Of a stretch of DNA of 64,000 bases, positions 1 to 8,896 are shown piece by piece. Each line of letters starts with the position of its first letter. The stretch's first letter is position 1. The DNA comes from Achromobacter aegrifaciens. GTDB lineage: Bacteria > Pseudomonadota > Gammaproteobacteria > Burkholderiales > Burkholderiaceae_B. The notes beneath the pieces are model-generated. The model saw only the letters and a list, made by a program, of their open reading frames with translations. It was not told the DNA's origin and did not search any database. A program made the translations under genes and the position numbers. The stretch covers positions 1,054,001-1,118,000 of the forward strand of contig NZ_CADIJY010000001.1 of the NCBI RefSeq assembly GCF_902859735.1, in the 5' to 3' direction.

Positions 1-2
1 GT

Positions 3-44
3 ATGCGCGCTCAACCGACCGATCCCGCTCATACCAAGGACTGA
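3..44 (+). CDS. possible 3' end of an upstream gene (partial)
   Basis: An open frame enters from the left edge and ends at a TGA at 42-44, three bases before the ATG of the lipoprotein gene at 48. It reads RAQPTDPAHTKD before the stop. The short gap would fit a translationally coupled upstream gene, but about 14 codons are too few to identify a protein and this may be chance. Confidence 0.3.
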   Translation: MRAQPTDPAHTKD

Positions 45-47
45 TCC

Positions 48-1097
48 ATGACCCTGACGCGTCCGCGACTTGCCCTGTCCGCCCTGGCGCTCGCGCTGGC
101 CCTGTCTGGCTGCGCGCCTCATCCGTTCCTGAGCGCCGAAGGCACCAGGAACGATCCGCGCTATGCCCAGCTGCTGGACCTGATCGACGCGGCGCTGAAG
201 GACGATATGGCCGTGGTGCTGGTGGCCGACATCATGCCGCATCGTTCGCTGAGCGACGCGTTGGAAATGACCAAATGGACCTCGCGCGTCATCTGGATGT
301 ACGAAAAGGATCCGCGCATAACTTTCAGCCGCGGCTTTCAGACCAACTCGCTACAACGGGACAAGAAGACGACCTATCTGTTCCAGGCCTTCGAGGTGCA
401 TATCCTGCCGCCGGGCAAATATCTGCTGACCGGTGGCGACGACTACAAGCTGAATGCCTTGCTTGACCAGGTCGGCGCTGCGAGCGGCAAGGAGGGTTCG
501 GGCCGCGGCGCCAACGGCACCGCCTATCTGTCGCCCGAGCTCTATCGCGAGTTCTACCGGGAAACCAACTGGCGCGACGCTACCTATGGCACCGAGACCA
601 AGACGCGCACGGTCTGCACCGCCGTGCACGCGGCTTCGGGCGCCTGCGTGAGCTGGGGCGAGCAGCAATACAGCGAGACCACGCAGCTCGGTGCGGCCGG
701 CTATCGCGAAGAGACCGATTCCCGCGATATCCCCGCGATCAAGGTGCAGGCCCGCATCCCGCCGCAGCAGGCGCTGGCAAGTTTTACGCTCAAGGGCGGC
801 CAACTGGTGCTGAGCCAGCGCATGCACCTGAAGACGCCGAGCTACAAGTACCGGCAGTCCGCCTGCCGCGCGGTCGATCCGAAGATGATCGAATGCCCGC
901 TCGAAGATCTGACCGTCTATACGCGTCCAGCGCCCATGGAATTCACGCAGAAGTACATCGAGCGGCTTGAGAACGTAAGCGCGGAACACCGTCAGCTTCT
1001 GGCCAGGATGACACCAATGCAGATCACGCCCTTGGGCAAGCAGGGCATGGAAGACCCGATCTGGGGTGTGCCGCTGTCGCTGCGCAAGGGCAAGTAG
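48..1097 (+). CDS. hypothetical lipoprotein
   Basis: This is a 349-residue protein with a lipoprotein signal: a hydrophobic stretch at residues 8-19 followed by a lipobox LSGC with the acylated Cys at about residue 22. An AAGGA Shine-Dalgarno lies 7 bases before the ATG. The mature part is soluble-looking, with no further membrane segment. Four Cys in the second half (around TVCTAVHAASGACVSW, and later SAC and IEC) could form disulfides, in line with a periplasmic location. I do not recognise the family. It precedes a membrane protein on the same strand by 150 bases, which may or may not be one transcript. Confidence 0.75.
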   Translation: MTLTRPRLALSALALALALSGCAPHPFLSAEGTRNDPRYAQLLDLIDAALKDDMAVVLVADIMPHRSLSDALEMTKWTSRVIWMYEKDPRITFSRGFQTNSLQRDKKTTYLFQAFEVHILPPGKYLLTGGDDYKLNALLDQVGAASGKEGSGRGANGTAYLSPELYREFYRETNWRDATYGTETKTRTVCTAVHAASGACVSWGEQQYSETTQLGAAGYREETDSRDIPAIKVQARIPPQQALASFTLKGGQLVLSQRMHLKTPSYKYRQSACRAVDPKMIECPLEDLTVYTRPAPMEFTQKYIERLENVSAEHRQLLARMTPMQITPLGKQGMEDPIWGVPLSLRKGK

Positions 1098-1247
1098 GCG
1101 ACGAGCCTCGGGGGGCGCTGGAAGGGCCGCCCGTCATCGTAGAGAACAGGGCGGGCGCTGGCGGATTGACAGGCAAAATCCGCTTCCCGATCCAGAGCGG
1201 AACTGGAATTAGCGTTATCCTGCCGCCAGACTAGATCGTCGGCTGCC

Positions 1248-2516
1248 ATGCCTACCGGGATGGCGCCGATGCCGCGACCGGCGAGGACTGCGCACTTGAA
1301 GCAAATCCGGCACTACCTGTTTGGCATCATCGTCTCCTTCCTGCTGGCGGGACTGCTGGCGTTCCTGGGCATCGTGTTCGTCTCCAGCCCCAATCTGGGC
1401 TGGGGCGCGCAGGCGCTGTTGAGCTATGGCGTGTTGTTCGGCGGGCCTCTGGCCCTGGTGCTGGCGCTGTGCTGGATCATCTACATGGTGCGCGATAAAG
1501 GCCAGGTGCCGGGGCGCGTCCACGCGTTGATGTTCCTGCCTACGGTGTTGGCACTCGCCATCGTGCCCGTCAGCGACTCCATCGAGCAGGGCAGGTGGGA
1601 CCGTTTCCAGGCGTCGCACCCAGCGATCGAGGAAGCGCACGTCAATCTGAGCGGGCGCACGATCTGGACGGACAGGCGCGGCGGGAGCGTGTCGTCGGGC
1701 TCGTCGCCGTACCTGGAGCCCGGGTCGGTGGCGCAATACATGTTTTCGCGCTTTCGCCGCTATCCGAACCAGGGGGCCGCGGCCAGCGAGAATTTCCCCT
1801 ACGACGGCGCGCGCCTGAAGGACGGCGTGGATCGCTACGTGTACTCCAGCCAGGACGGAACGCCAGGCGCGTCCGTGCCGCTGAAACGCCTGCCGTATCC
1901 GGATATGGGCAAGCTGCCCTCGGCGTCCGCGCAGGGCGAAGCGGAACTGGTGGTTTATCACTATTACCACTATGCCGATCACGTCGAGGTGGCGCCGGGC
2001 ATCGCGCGCTTCGCTGGCACCACCGACGACCGGATGGAGGCGGCCGGGATGCCCGGGGTGGCGATTTTCAGCCTGCAGAACCTGACGCCGCAGACCATCG
2101 CCCGGGTGGAGATCAACGGCCAGGCCTATGACATGGGCTCGCAGGCGGCGCGCAGCGTGCTGCGGCAGCCTTGCGATCCGGTGCGTGGCGGTAGCCCGGT
2201 CCTGCTCGATCTGGAGCAGCCCTTGCGGGTGCGTTGGCAGACGCTGGAAGAACCCGGGACCTGGCGGGAGGCGATAGTGAGCGTGCCGGCCTTCAGCGCG
2301 GCGAGCGGCAAGGACCCAGGCAAGGGCCTGCTGCGCGTGCGGCTGTACTTCCTGCCGGATGAGACGGTGGCTGCCGAACGCTACAGGGAGATCCGCGCGC
2401 GCGGCGAACTCTCCGTCCGCGCTACCGGCCTGCCCGCCGCCGCGCAAGCCTATACGGGCTGCGGCGGCGCGTATTCCGGCTACAACCCGAAGACGGTGAA
2501 GCTGCTGGGCAACTGA
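1248..2516 (+). CDS. hypothetical membrane protein with large extracytoplasmic domain
   Basis: The product is 422 residues. The N-terminal third carries three predicted membrane helices (roughly residues 24-46, 57-80 and 92-107), followed by a hydrophilic region of about 310 residues without further helices. That region is rich in aromatic residues and turns, including an unusual YHYYHYADHVEV stretch near residue 235. There is no clear Shine-Dalgarno at the chosen ATG, and ATG 1260 is an equally possible start. No family was recognised. The neighbouring gene at 2529-3746 is convergent, and the two stop codons are only about 10 bases apart, so they have separate promoters. Confidence 0.7.
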   Translation: MPTGMAPMPRPARTAHLKQIRHYLFGIIVSFLLAGLLAFLGIVFVSSPNLGWGAQALLSYGVLFGGPLALVLALCWIIYMVRDKGQVPGRVHALMFLPTVLALAIVPVSDSIEQGRWDRFQASHPAIEEAHVNLSGRTIWTDRRGGSVSSGSSPYLEPGSVAQYMFSRFRRYPNQGAAASENFPYDGARLKDGVDRYVYSSQDGTPGASVPLKRLPYPDMGKLPSASAQGEAELVVYHYYHYADHVEVAPGIARFAGTTDDRMEAAGMPGVAIFSLQNLTPQTIARVEINGQAYDMGSQAARSVLRQPCDPVRGGSPVLLDLEQPLRVRWQTLEEPGTWREAIVSVPAFSAASGKDPGKGLLRVRLYFLPDETVAAERYREIRARGELSVRATGLPAAAQAYTGCGGAYSGYNPKTVKLLGN

Positions 2517-2528
2517 GGCCTGCGCGCG

Positions 2529-3746
2529 CTACACGTCTTCGATGCGCTGCGAGGGCGCAAGGGGCGTACCGAGGTCCAGCATGGCGTAGATCCGCTGCGT
2601 GAAACGCTGCCGCCGCGTGGGCCTGCCCATGCGCCAGCGCGTGTCCAGCCATAGCAGGGGCAGGGCGAAGCCCAGCCACACGATGAAGAAGAGCGCCAGC
2701 AGGAAGACGGCCAGTTCGGGAAAGTCCCGGAACGAACCGTCGTCCGGTCCGGCGAAAAACTGCAGGCCGACCACGAACAGCCAGGCCGTCAGCATCAACG
2801 CGCCTATCAGCTTGAGCAGGCGCGCGCGCTGGCTCATGCCCACGCGGATAGGCGTGTCCCTGCCTAGCTCGCCGCCGTAGTAGCGGTGGCACATATAGCA
2901 GCGGCCATCTTCCAGATTGCGCAGCGCATAGACGGCGCGCCGGCCATCCTGGTGGGCGGAGGCCGTGCGCACTGCCAATTCGACGCGGTCGTCCTCGGCC
3001 AGGAAGGGCAGCGCGTCGCCGAACGCTTCCTGGGCGATCATCGCGTAGTCCACGCCGTTGACCGTGTAGCGGTAGATGCCATAGTTCGGCCCTTTGTGAA
3101 CCTGGCGCATCTCATGCGTGAGGCCGGTAAGGCGGCCCCGCACGTACCCGATGGGTGGTTCGCCCTCGTCCTGCGTCGATAGCGGCTCCAGGCGTGGCGG
3201 CTCGGGCGGCGGGGCAGGTATGCCGGCAACCGGCTTTTGCTTGGGATCGAAAAGCGCTTCGGTTGCCAGGATCAGCGGGCGGTGGCGGCGGTTGTGCCAG
3301 AGGCCGTGCATGGCCGAACCCGCCACTACCAGCGCCACCAGGGCGACGACCAGCGAGAAGACCATCAGGAACACGCGTGTGAGGCTGGCGATGCCGAGCA
3401 GCCAAGCCAGCCACACGAACGCCGCGCAGACCGCGCCGCCGATGACGACCTCGCGCCAGCCGCGCCGTTTCAGGGTTTGGTAGTAGCGCGGCGGGATGGG
3501 CTCTCCACGCGCCGGAACCGCCCAGGAGAAGACGGCCGGCCCCTCTTCGCCGTCCATCACACCCAGGCGCGCCGGCATGCCCTGCTGATGCAGGCGCTGC
3601 AATTGATTGATCTGCGGCGCTTCCAGCCCGGCGGCGATCACGCTTTCTGTTCCTACGCGCAGGAACGCATCGTGCCGCACGAGCGGCACCGCGAGGCGGA
3701 TCTGGTCGATGGTTCCTTCGAGTATGCGGGCGGAGGGCTGCGCCAT
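2529..3746 (-). CDS. hypothetical multi-pass membrane protein
   Basis: The product is 405 residues with two pairs of membrane helices: one pair near residues 98-140 and another near 315-375. A Pro-rich linker (PAPPPEPPRLEP, about residue 176) leads into a soluble domain of some 120 residues between the pairs. That domain contains the motif CYMCHRYYGGELGRD, a CxxC pair that might bind metal or be redox active. The start at 3746 is followed by a polar N-terminal region, so no signal peptide is expected. I do not recognise the family. It is transcribed convergently with the gene ending at 2516. Confidence 0.7.
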   Translation of the reverse strand: MAQPSARILEGTIDQIRLAVPLVRHDAFLRVGTESVIAAGLEAPQINQLQRLHQQGMPARLGVMDGEEGPAVFSWAVPARGEPIPPRYYQTLKRRGWREVVIGGAVCAAFVWLAWLLGIASLTRVFLMVFSLVVALVALVVAGSAMHGLWHNRRHRPLILATEALFDPKQKPVAGIPAPPPEPPRLEPLSTQDEGEPPIGYVRGRLTGLTHEMRQVHKGPNYGIYRYTVNGVDYAMIAQEAFGDALPFLAEDDRVELAVRTASAHQDGRRAVYALRNLEDGRCYMCHRYYGGELGRDTPIRVGMSQRARLLKLIGALMLTAWLFVVGLQFFAGPDDGSFRDFPELAVFLLALFFIVWLGFALPLLWLDTRWRMGRPTRRQRFTQRIYAMLDLGTPLAPSQRIEDV

Positions 3747-3798
3747 GACGGGGTTGGAGGATGAAAACCGTCAAGGATAGCGTAGCCGCCTGCGTGAG

Positions 3799-4836
3799 CT
3801 ACCAAGCGTCCGGCAAAGTCCCAGGCCCTTCATGCGTGGGGAAATGCGGCAGCACTTCCTCCGCCAGTTCCTGCAGCACGTCCGCCGCGGGCCGTTGCGA
3901 GAACTGGATGCCCAGCGCGGCGTGATTGACGCCGGCCTCCTGCCATTCTTCCAGCAACGCGATCAAGCCTTTCCTGCCCGTGCGCAGCACGAAGCCGTTA
4001 TGCAAGGGCGTGCGGGGATGGTCGGGGTCTTCGGCCAGGTCCAGCCATTCATTGGTCATGTGCGGCCGGAAGCCGCCGTCGGGAATCTGGGCGCGCCAGG
4101 CGCGGATCTTGGCCCCCAGGCGCTTGGGTCCTGTCGATGTATCGGTGGCGTCGGGATAGGTCAGCCAGCCATCGGCGTGTTCGGCGATCCACGGCAGCGA
4201 CTGCCCCGACGAACCGGTGACGATGAGCGGAATGACGCCCGCGGCGGGCTTGGGCAGGAATTCCGCGTTGCTGAAGCGCCCCAGCGGCGAATCGATCTCC
4301 AGGCGTCCTGGGCGCATCAACTGACGGAAGTACGAAACCGCCTCGGCGAAACGCGCAGCGCGTTCGTCGTGATTCAGCCCATAGGCAGGAAACTCGACCG
4401 GACGGTCTCCCGACGCAATCCCCAGCACCAGCCGGCCGCCCGACAATTGGTCGATGGTTGTCGCCGCCTTGGCCAGATCGATGGGGGGGCGCAGGGAAAA
4501 GATCGCGCTGCCCGTGGCCAGTGCAATCTTCTTCGTTTGCGCCGCCAGAAAGGCCAGGTAGGTGAACGGATCGAAGACCTGGCCGGCATCGCCGAACGAA
4601 GGGGAGTACAAGGGTACGTCGCGCACCCAGACGGCGGCAAACTCCTGCCGGTCGATCTGCCGCACAAGTTCGGCCTGCCCCGCAAGGACCGCCATGCTGC
4701 CTTCATAGAAGCGCAGCGGCAGGAAGATGCCCAGCGTCAGGCGGTCGGGCGCGAACATCCGCCGATAGCCGGGGTGCGCGGAAAAAGCGAAGTACGACGC
4801 TCCCGTCGTGCCATGGAGAGAGAGGGTGGTGTCCAT
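3799..4836 (-). CDS. LLM-class (luciferase-like) flavin-dependent oxidoreductase
   Basis: This 345-residue protein belongs to the bacterial luciferase-like monooxygenase superfamily, TIM-barrel enzymes that use reduced flavin. Family hallmarks are LTLGIFLPLRFYEGS near the N-terminus, the segment around VRDVPLYSPSFGDAGQ, the ATGSAIFSLRPPIDLAKAATTIDQLSGGRLVLGIASGD region, and IVTGSSGQSLPWIAEHADGW in the second half. The start at 4836 is chosen because AAGGA lies about 8 bases upstream and family similarity begins soon after; an open frame continues further upstream but overlaps the glutathione transferase gene. It lies 20 bases downstream of that gene on the same strand, so the two are very likely co-transcribed. 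The substrate cannot be read from sequence. Confidence 0.88.
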   Translation of the reverse strand: MDTTLSLHGTTGASYFAFSAHPGYRRMFAPDRLTLGIFLPLRFYEGSMAVLAGQAELVRQIDRQEFAAVWVRDVPLYSPSFGDAGQVFDPFTYLAFLAAQTKKIALATGSAIFSLRPPIDLAKAATTIDQLSGGRLVLGIASGDRPVEFPAYGLNHDERAARFAEAVSYFRQLMRPGRLEIDSPLGRFSNAEFLPKPAAGVIPLIVTGSSGQSLPWIAEHADGWLTYPDATDTSTGPKRLGAKIRAWRAQIPDGGFRPHMTNEWLDLAEDPDHPRTPLHNGFVLRTGRKGLIALLEEWQEAGVNHAALGIQFSQRPAADVLQELAEEVLPHFPTHEGPGTLPDAW

Positions 4837-4856
4837 TCCGACTGTCCTTGTTTCCT

Positions 4857-5492
4857 TCAAGCGCCCGTTGCCGGCGCGGGCAGGGTGATGCCTTTGGCGA
4901 CCGCGGGCCGCGCTGCCACGCGTTCGTGCCATGCGCTCAGGTGCCGGTGATGGCTGAAATCGAAATCGATGATCCGTGCGATGTGGCTCCAGCCGAAATG
5001 CGCGATATCGGCGATGGAGTAGGCGTCGCCGGCAAGGTAGGGCTGATCGGCCAGCCTGCGGTCCAGCACCGCGAGCGCATCCTCGGTCAGGCGCTGGTAG
5101 CGTTCGAGCGCGGCGGGGTTGCGCGCCTTGTCGAACACCTCGAAGTTCACGCGTTGCCCGATGATGGGACCGACGCTGCTGGAATGGAATTGCAGCCACT
5201 TGATCGCTTCCCAGCGGCCTTGGATGTCCGTGGGCAGCAGCCTCCCGGTCTTTTCCGCGAGATACAGCAGTATGGCCGCCGATTCGAACAGCGCCACGCC
5301 GGTTTCATCATCGGTCAGTACCGGAATGCGGCCGTGCGGATTCAGGGCCAGAAAATCCGGCTGGCGGTGCTCGCCCTGCGCGATGCGCACATGGTGCAGG
5401 CGGTAGGGCAGTTCCAGTTCTTCCAGCGCGATGGTGGCCTTGTAGCCATTGGGAGAACTATCGGTGTATAGATTCAGCATGGGCTTGCTCAT
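4857..5492 (-). CDS. glutathione S-transferase family protein
   Basis: The 211-residue product has the two-domain GST layout. The N-terminal thioredoxin-like domain reads MLNLYTDSSPNGYKATIALEE and includes the cis-Pro segment GRIPVLTDDETGVALFESAAIL, where the Glu-Ser pair contacts glutathione. A helical domain follows with the N-capping-type motif YSIADIAHFGW. The family conjugates glutathione or acts as thiol reductase or isomerase. It is the first gene of a pair with the flavin oxidoreductase and is divergent from a LysR regulator. The ATG at 5492 has no obvious Shine-Dalgarno; ATG 5480 is an alternative. The start region lies inside an imperfect dyad that may be a regulator site. Confidence 0.88.
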   Translation of the reverse strand: MSKPMLNLYTDSSPNGYKATIALEELELPYRLHHVRIAQGEHRQPDFLALNPHGRIPVLTDDETGVALFESAAILLYLAEKTGRLLPTDIQGRWEAIKWLQFHSSSVGPIIGQRVNFEVFDKARNPAALERYQRLTEDALAVLDRRLADQPYLAGDAYSIADIAHFGWSHIARIIDFDFSHHRHLSAWHERVAARPAVAKGITLPAPATGA

Positions 5493-5599
5493 TTAAGATT
5501 AGCTAAATATTCAGGATCCGCGGCGGCATTGAAATTTTCTTTGTTGAGCGGGATCCGGTACAGCGATCATTTCTCACTTTTAAATTTAGGAAATCTAAA
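5491..5599. promoter_or_regulatory. divergent GST/LysR control region with two similar dyads
   Basis: Between the divergent starts lie two similar AT-rich dyads. One at 5585-5599 is TTTAG-GAAAT-CTAAA, a perfect 5-bp inverted repeat with the T-N11-A spacing typical of LysR-type sites; it covers the Shine-Dalgarno (AGGA) of the LysR gene and abuts its ATG. The other at 5491-5508 has ATTTA...TAAAT arms with GATTAGCTAAA inside and overlaps the GST start. The resemblance is seen in the sequence; binding by the adjacent LysR protein is inferred. Confidence 0.5.
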
Positions 5600-6475
5600 A
5601 TGACGGCAACGCTTCCCCTGCAGGCGCTGCGCACTTTTGTCGAGGTAAGCCAGCGCGGCAGCATCACCGCGGCGGCGCAGGCCTTGCATGTCACGCCGGG
5701 CGCCGTCAGCCAGCAGATCCGGCTGCTGGAGGACCGGCTCGGCATCGCCCTGCTGGTGCGCGAACGCCACGGCATGCGCATGACGGAGGCGGGCGCCGAG
5801 GCGTATCCGATGCTTAGCGCGGCGTTCGCGCAGATCGACAAGGCAGTGGACATGCTGGCCGCGAAGCAGGCGCGGCAAAGCCTGACCGTCAGCACCGTGG
5901 CGACGTTCGCGGCGTCTTGGCTGGTTCCACGCCTGGGGCGGTTCAAGGAACGGCATCCGCACATCGAAATCCGGGTAGAGGCGACGCCTGCCCTGGTCGA
6001 TCTGCGGCGCGACCACGTCGATGTCGCCCTGCGCCACGGGCTGGGCGACTATCCGGGACTGGATGTGGTGCCGCTGATGGCGCCGGTGCTCGTGCCGGTG
6101 GCCGCGCCAGGCTTCGCAGCGGCGCTGGCCGAACCGGCGGACTGCCTGGATTACCCGCTGCTGCACGATGCGGACCGCGCCGATTGGCCGCTGTGGCTAA
6201 GCGCGCATGGCGTGGCCCAGGATGCCCGGGCGCAGCGCGGCAATGCGTTCGATGACGATTTCCTGCTGATCCGGGCGGCGGAAGCGGGCCAGGGACTTGC
6301 GCTGGTGCCCGCCGCGCACGCGCAGGAAGAGATCGCGGCCGGACGCCTGGTCCAGGCGCTGGACAAGCCCTGGCCCGCGAGGTTCGCCTACTACGCCGTC
6401 AGCAGGCCCGGCGCGGTCCAGCGTCCGGAAGTCCGCGCCTTCATCGACTGGATCGTCGAGGAGGCCAGAACGTGA
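5600..6475 (+). CDS. LysR-family transcriptional regulator (GcvA-like)
   Basis: The 291-residue protein has an N-terminal winged helix-turn-helix (LQALRTFVEVSQRGSITAAAQALHVTPGAVSQQIRLLEDRLG, residues 7-50) and a periplasmic-binding-protein-like effector domain from about residue 90. The wording LTVSTVATFAASWLVPRLGRF is typical of the GcvA/AmpR-like branch. It is divergent from the GST-flavin oxidoreductase pair, which is its likely target, as LysR regulators commonly control the neighbouring divergent operon. An AGGA Shine-Dalgarno about 8 bases before the ATG supports the start. The effector is unknown. Confidence 0.92.
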   Translation: MTATLPLQALRTFVEVSQRGSITAAAQALHVTPGAVSQQIRLLEDRLGIALLVRERHGMRMTEAGAEAYPMLSAAFAQIDKAVDMLAAKQARQSLTVSTVATFAASWLVPRLGRFKERHPHIEIRVEATPALVDLRRDHVDVALRHGLGDYPGLDVVPLMAPVLVPVAAPGFAAALAEPADCLDYPLLHDADRADWPLWLSAHGVAQDARAQRGNAFDDDFLLIRAAEAGQGLALVPAAHAQEEIAAGRLVQALDKPWPARFAYYAVSRPGAVQRPEVRAFIDWIVEEART

Positions 6476-6506
6476 CCGCTACGGCTGCTTACGCGGCAAG
6501 GAGCTT

Positions 6507-7892
6507 TCAAGCCTGGAAGCGCCGCGCAGCCTGAAACAGCTGGCGCTCGCTGCCCGCGCGACCCAGCAGTTCCAGGCCGACGGGTATTCCGCTGGGCGTG
6601 AAGCCGATGGGCACGCTCAAGGCCGGCAGCCCGGTCACCGCCGCGAGCAGCCCATTGCCGCCGCGCTGGGCCTGGCCCAGCAGTGCCGGCGCGCCACGCA
6701 CGCTGGGATAGGCCAGCAGGTCCAGCTGGCCTTGGTCCATGGCAGTCAACAATTCGTCGCGCAGCGCCTGGGCGCGGGCCAGCACCGCGAGGCGCGCGCT
6801 GCCGTCGGGATCGCGCAGCGCATCGCGCTCGCGCAGCAGCGGCGCCACTTCCGGGTGGGGATAGCCGCCGTCCAGGATGTCGGTCAGGCTGCGCACAGGC
6901 AGACCCGCATCGCGCAGGCACAGGGCCAGCGCGTCGCGGAATTCATGGCCGGTGACGTTGGCGGAGGTCAGGCGCGCGTCTTCCAGCGCCAGCGCGACAG
7001 GCTGGATCTGTGCGCCCTCGGCTTGCCAACCGGCGAGCGCCGCGCGGACGTGGCGCGACACCTCCAGTTCCGCGCCGGCTGGGCCGAAGAATGCTTCCAG
7101 CGTGCCGATGCGCCAGGCCCGGTCCGCGCCGCGCGCGTCTTCGCCTTGTCCCGCCATCACCGACCACAGGGCTGAGATATCAGCAAGGCTGCGGGCCATC
7201 GGGCCGACCGTGTCGAGCGTCGGCGACAGCGGCACCACGCCGGCGTTGCTGTAGCGTCCGGCCGTGGGCCGCAGGCCCCAGACCTGGTTGAAGGCCGCGG
7301 GGATGCGGATCGAGCCGCTGGTGTCGGTGCCTATCGCGGCCGCCGCGAAGCTGGACGCCACCGCGACGGCGCTACCGCCGCTGGATCCGCCGGGAACGCG
7401 GGCGGCGTCGTAGGCGTTGCGCGTGCGGCCGGATAGTGAAGAAACGTTGGTGATGCCGCAGGCCAGTTCGTGCATCGTGGTCTTGCCCAGCACCACGGCG
7501 CCGGCTTCGCGCAGCCGGCGCACGACGTCGGCGTCGCGCTGCGGGCGGCGGCCGGCCAGCGCGAGCGAGCCAGCGGTGGCGGGCATGCCCACGGTATCGA
7601 TGTTGTCCTTGAGCAGAAGGGGAATGCCGTGCAGCGGCCCCAGCGCCGCCCCGCGCTGTCTTTCCCTGTCCCGATCGGCGGCCTCGGCCAGCGCCTGGCT
7701 GTTCAGCGCGATGACCGCGTTGAGCGCTGGCCCGGCCTGGTCGTGCGCGGCGATGCGCGCCAGGTAGGCGCGCACCAGGTCCATGGCGCTGAGCGCGCCC
7801 GCTGCCATGGCCGACCGCAGCTCGGCGATGCCGCGGCCAAAGACCGGGTCGCTGCCCGGCAGAGGACCCGCCAGCAGGCGCGGCGCGCTCAT
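6507..7892 (-). CDS. amidase (amidase-signature family)
   Basis: The 461-residue enzyme shows the Ser-cisSer-Lys amidase signature. The catalytic Lys is at about 95 in PLLLKDNID, the Gly/Ser-rich loop PGGSSGGSAVAVA with the cis-Ser is near 170, and the nucleophile Ser is at about 194 in GTDTSGSIRIPA. These enzymes hydrolyse carboxylic or peptide C-terminal amides. The start at 7892 makes an ATGA overlap with the stop of the upstream ABC ATPase, so it is the last gene of the peptide-importer operon. Hydrolysis of an imported amide or peptide is inferred from that position. The 5' neighbour frame could extend the protein by 27 residues, but that would overlap the ATPase gene. Confidence 0.9.
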   Translation of the reverse strand: MSAPRLLAGPLPGSDPVFGRGIAELRSAMAAGALSAMDLVRAYLARIAAHDQAGPALNAVIALNSQALAEAADRDRERQRGAALGPLHGIPLLLKDNIDTVGMPATAGSLALAGRRPQRDADVVRRLREAGAVVLGKTTMHELACGITNVSSLSGRTRNAYDAARVPGGSSGGSAVAVASSFAAAAIGTDTSGSIRIPAAFNQVWGLRPTAGRYSNAGVVPLSPTLDTVGPMARSLADISALWSVMAGQGEDARGADRAWRIGTLEAFFGPAGAELEVSRHVRAALAGWQAEGAQIQPVALALEDARLTSANVTGHEFRDALALCLRDAGLPVRSLTDILDGGYPHPEVAPLLRERDALRDPDGSARLAVLARAQALRDELLTAMDQGQLDLLAYPSVRGAPALLGQAQRGGNGLLAAVTGLPALSVPIGFTPSGIPVGLELLGRAGSERQLFQAARRFQA

Positions 7893-8896
7893 CGGAAGTG
7901 GCACGCCACCCAGTGCTGCCCGGCGTCCGAGCCGTCTGGCCGCTGGGTCAGGACCGGCTGCTTCTCCTTGCACACTGGCTGCGCCAGCGGGCAGCGCGTG
8001 TGGAAGCGGCAGCCGCTGGGAGGATTCGCCGGGCTGGGCGGATCGCCCTGCAGCAGCTTGCGCTGCGCGGGCTTGTGCGGATCGGGAACCGGGACGGCCG
8101 ACAGCAGGATTTCCGTGTACGGGTGCAGCGGGCGCGAGAACAGCGTGTCGCGGTCGGCGACCTCGACGATGCGGCCCAGGTACATCACCGCCACGCGATG
8201 GCTGATGTGGCGCACCACCGCCAGGTCATGCGCGACGAACAGGTAGGCGATGCCCATCTCTTCCTGCAGGTCCATCAGCAGGTTGATTACCTGCGCCTGC
8301 ACCGACACGTCCAGCGCGGACACCGGTTCGTCGCACACGATCAGCTTGGGCCGCAGGGCCAGCGCCCGCGCGATGCCCAGGCGCTGCCGCTGGCCGCCGG
8401 AGAACTCGTGCGGGAACTTCTTCATCGCCTCCGGACGCAGGCCGACCTTGGAGAACAGCCAGGCGATCTCATCGGCGCGTGACCGGCCGCCCGAGGCCGG
8501 GAAGTTCTGCAGCGGTTCGCCGACGATGTCGCCTGCCGTCAGCCGTGGATTCAGCGACGCGTACGGATCCTGGAAGATGATCTGCATGTCGCGCCGGCGG
8601 CTGCGCATCTGCTCGGCCGACAGCGCCAGGATTTCCTCGCCTTCCAGCCGCACGGATCCCGAGGTCGGCTGGATCAGGCGCAGCACGGACTTGCCGGTGG
8701 TGGTCTTGCCGCAGCCGGATTCGCCCACCAGCGCCAGGGTCTCGCCGCGGGCGACAGAGAACGACACGCCGTCCACGGCCTGGATGACCTTGCGGCGCGG
8801 CTTGAACCAGCCGCCCGCGCCGGGATAGTGCATCTTCAGGTCGCGCACTTCCAGCAAGGGCGTGGCCGGGGCGGCGGGCTGGTTGCGGGCGCTCAT
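7889..8896 (-). CDS. oligo/dipeptide ABC transporter ATP-binding protein (DppF/OppF-like)
   Basis: The 335-residue ATPase has Walker [10 protein letters not shown] at about 55-63, the Q-loop [11 protein letters not shown], the ABC signature SGGQRQR, Walker [13 protein letters not shown] and the switch His in [10 protein letters not shown]. The C-terminal oligopeptide-transporter extension is present, with the Cys motif [15 protein letters not shown] that marks Dpp/Opp ATPases. It energises import through the two permeases encoded upstream. The ATG overlaps the stop of the companion ATPase by ATGA, and its own stop overlaps the amidase start in the same way, so the three are translationally coupled. 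Confidence 0.95.
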   Translation of the reverse strand: MSARNQPAAPATPLLEVRDLKMHYPGAGGWFKPRRKVIQAVDGVSFSVARGETLALVGESGCGKTTTGKSVLRLIQPTSGSVRLEGEEILALSAEQMRSRRRDMQIIFQDPYASLNPRLTAGDIVGEPLQNFPASGGRSRADEIAWLFSKVGLRPEAMKKFPHEFSGGQRQRLGIARALALRPKLIVCDEPVSALDVSVQAQVINLLMDLQEEMGIAYLFVAHDLAVVRHISHRVAVMYLGRIVEVADRDTLFSRPLHPYTEILLSAVPVPDPHKPAQRKLLQGDPPSPANPPSGCRFHTRCPLAQPVCKEKQPVLTQRPDGSDAGQHWVACHFR

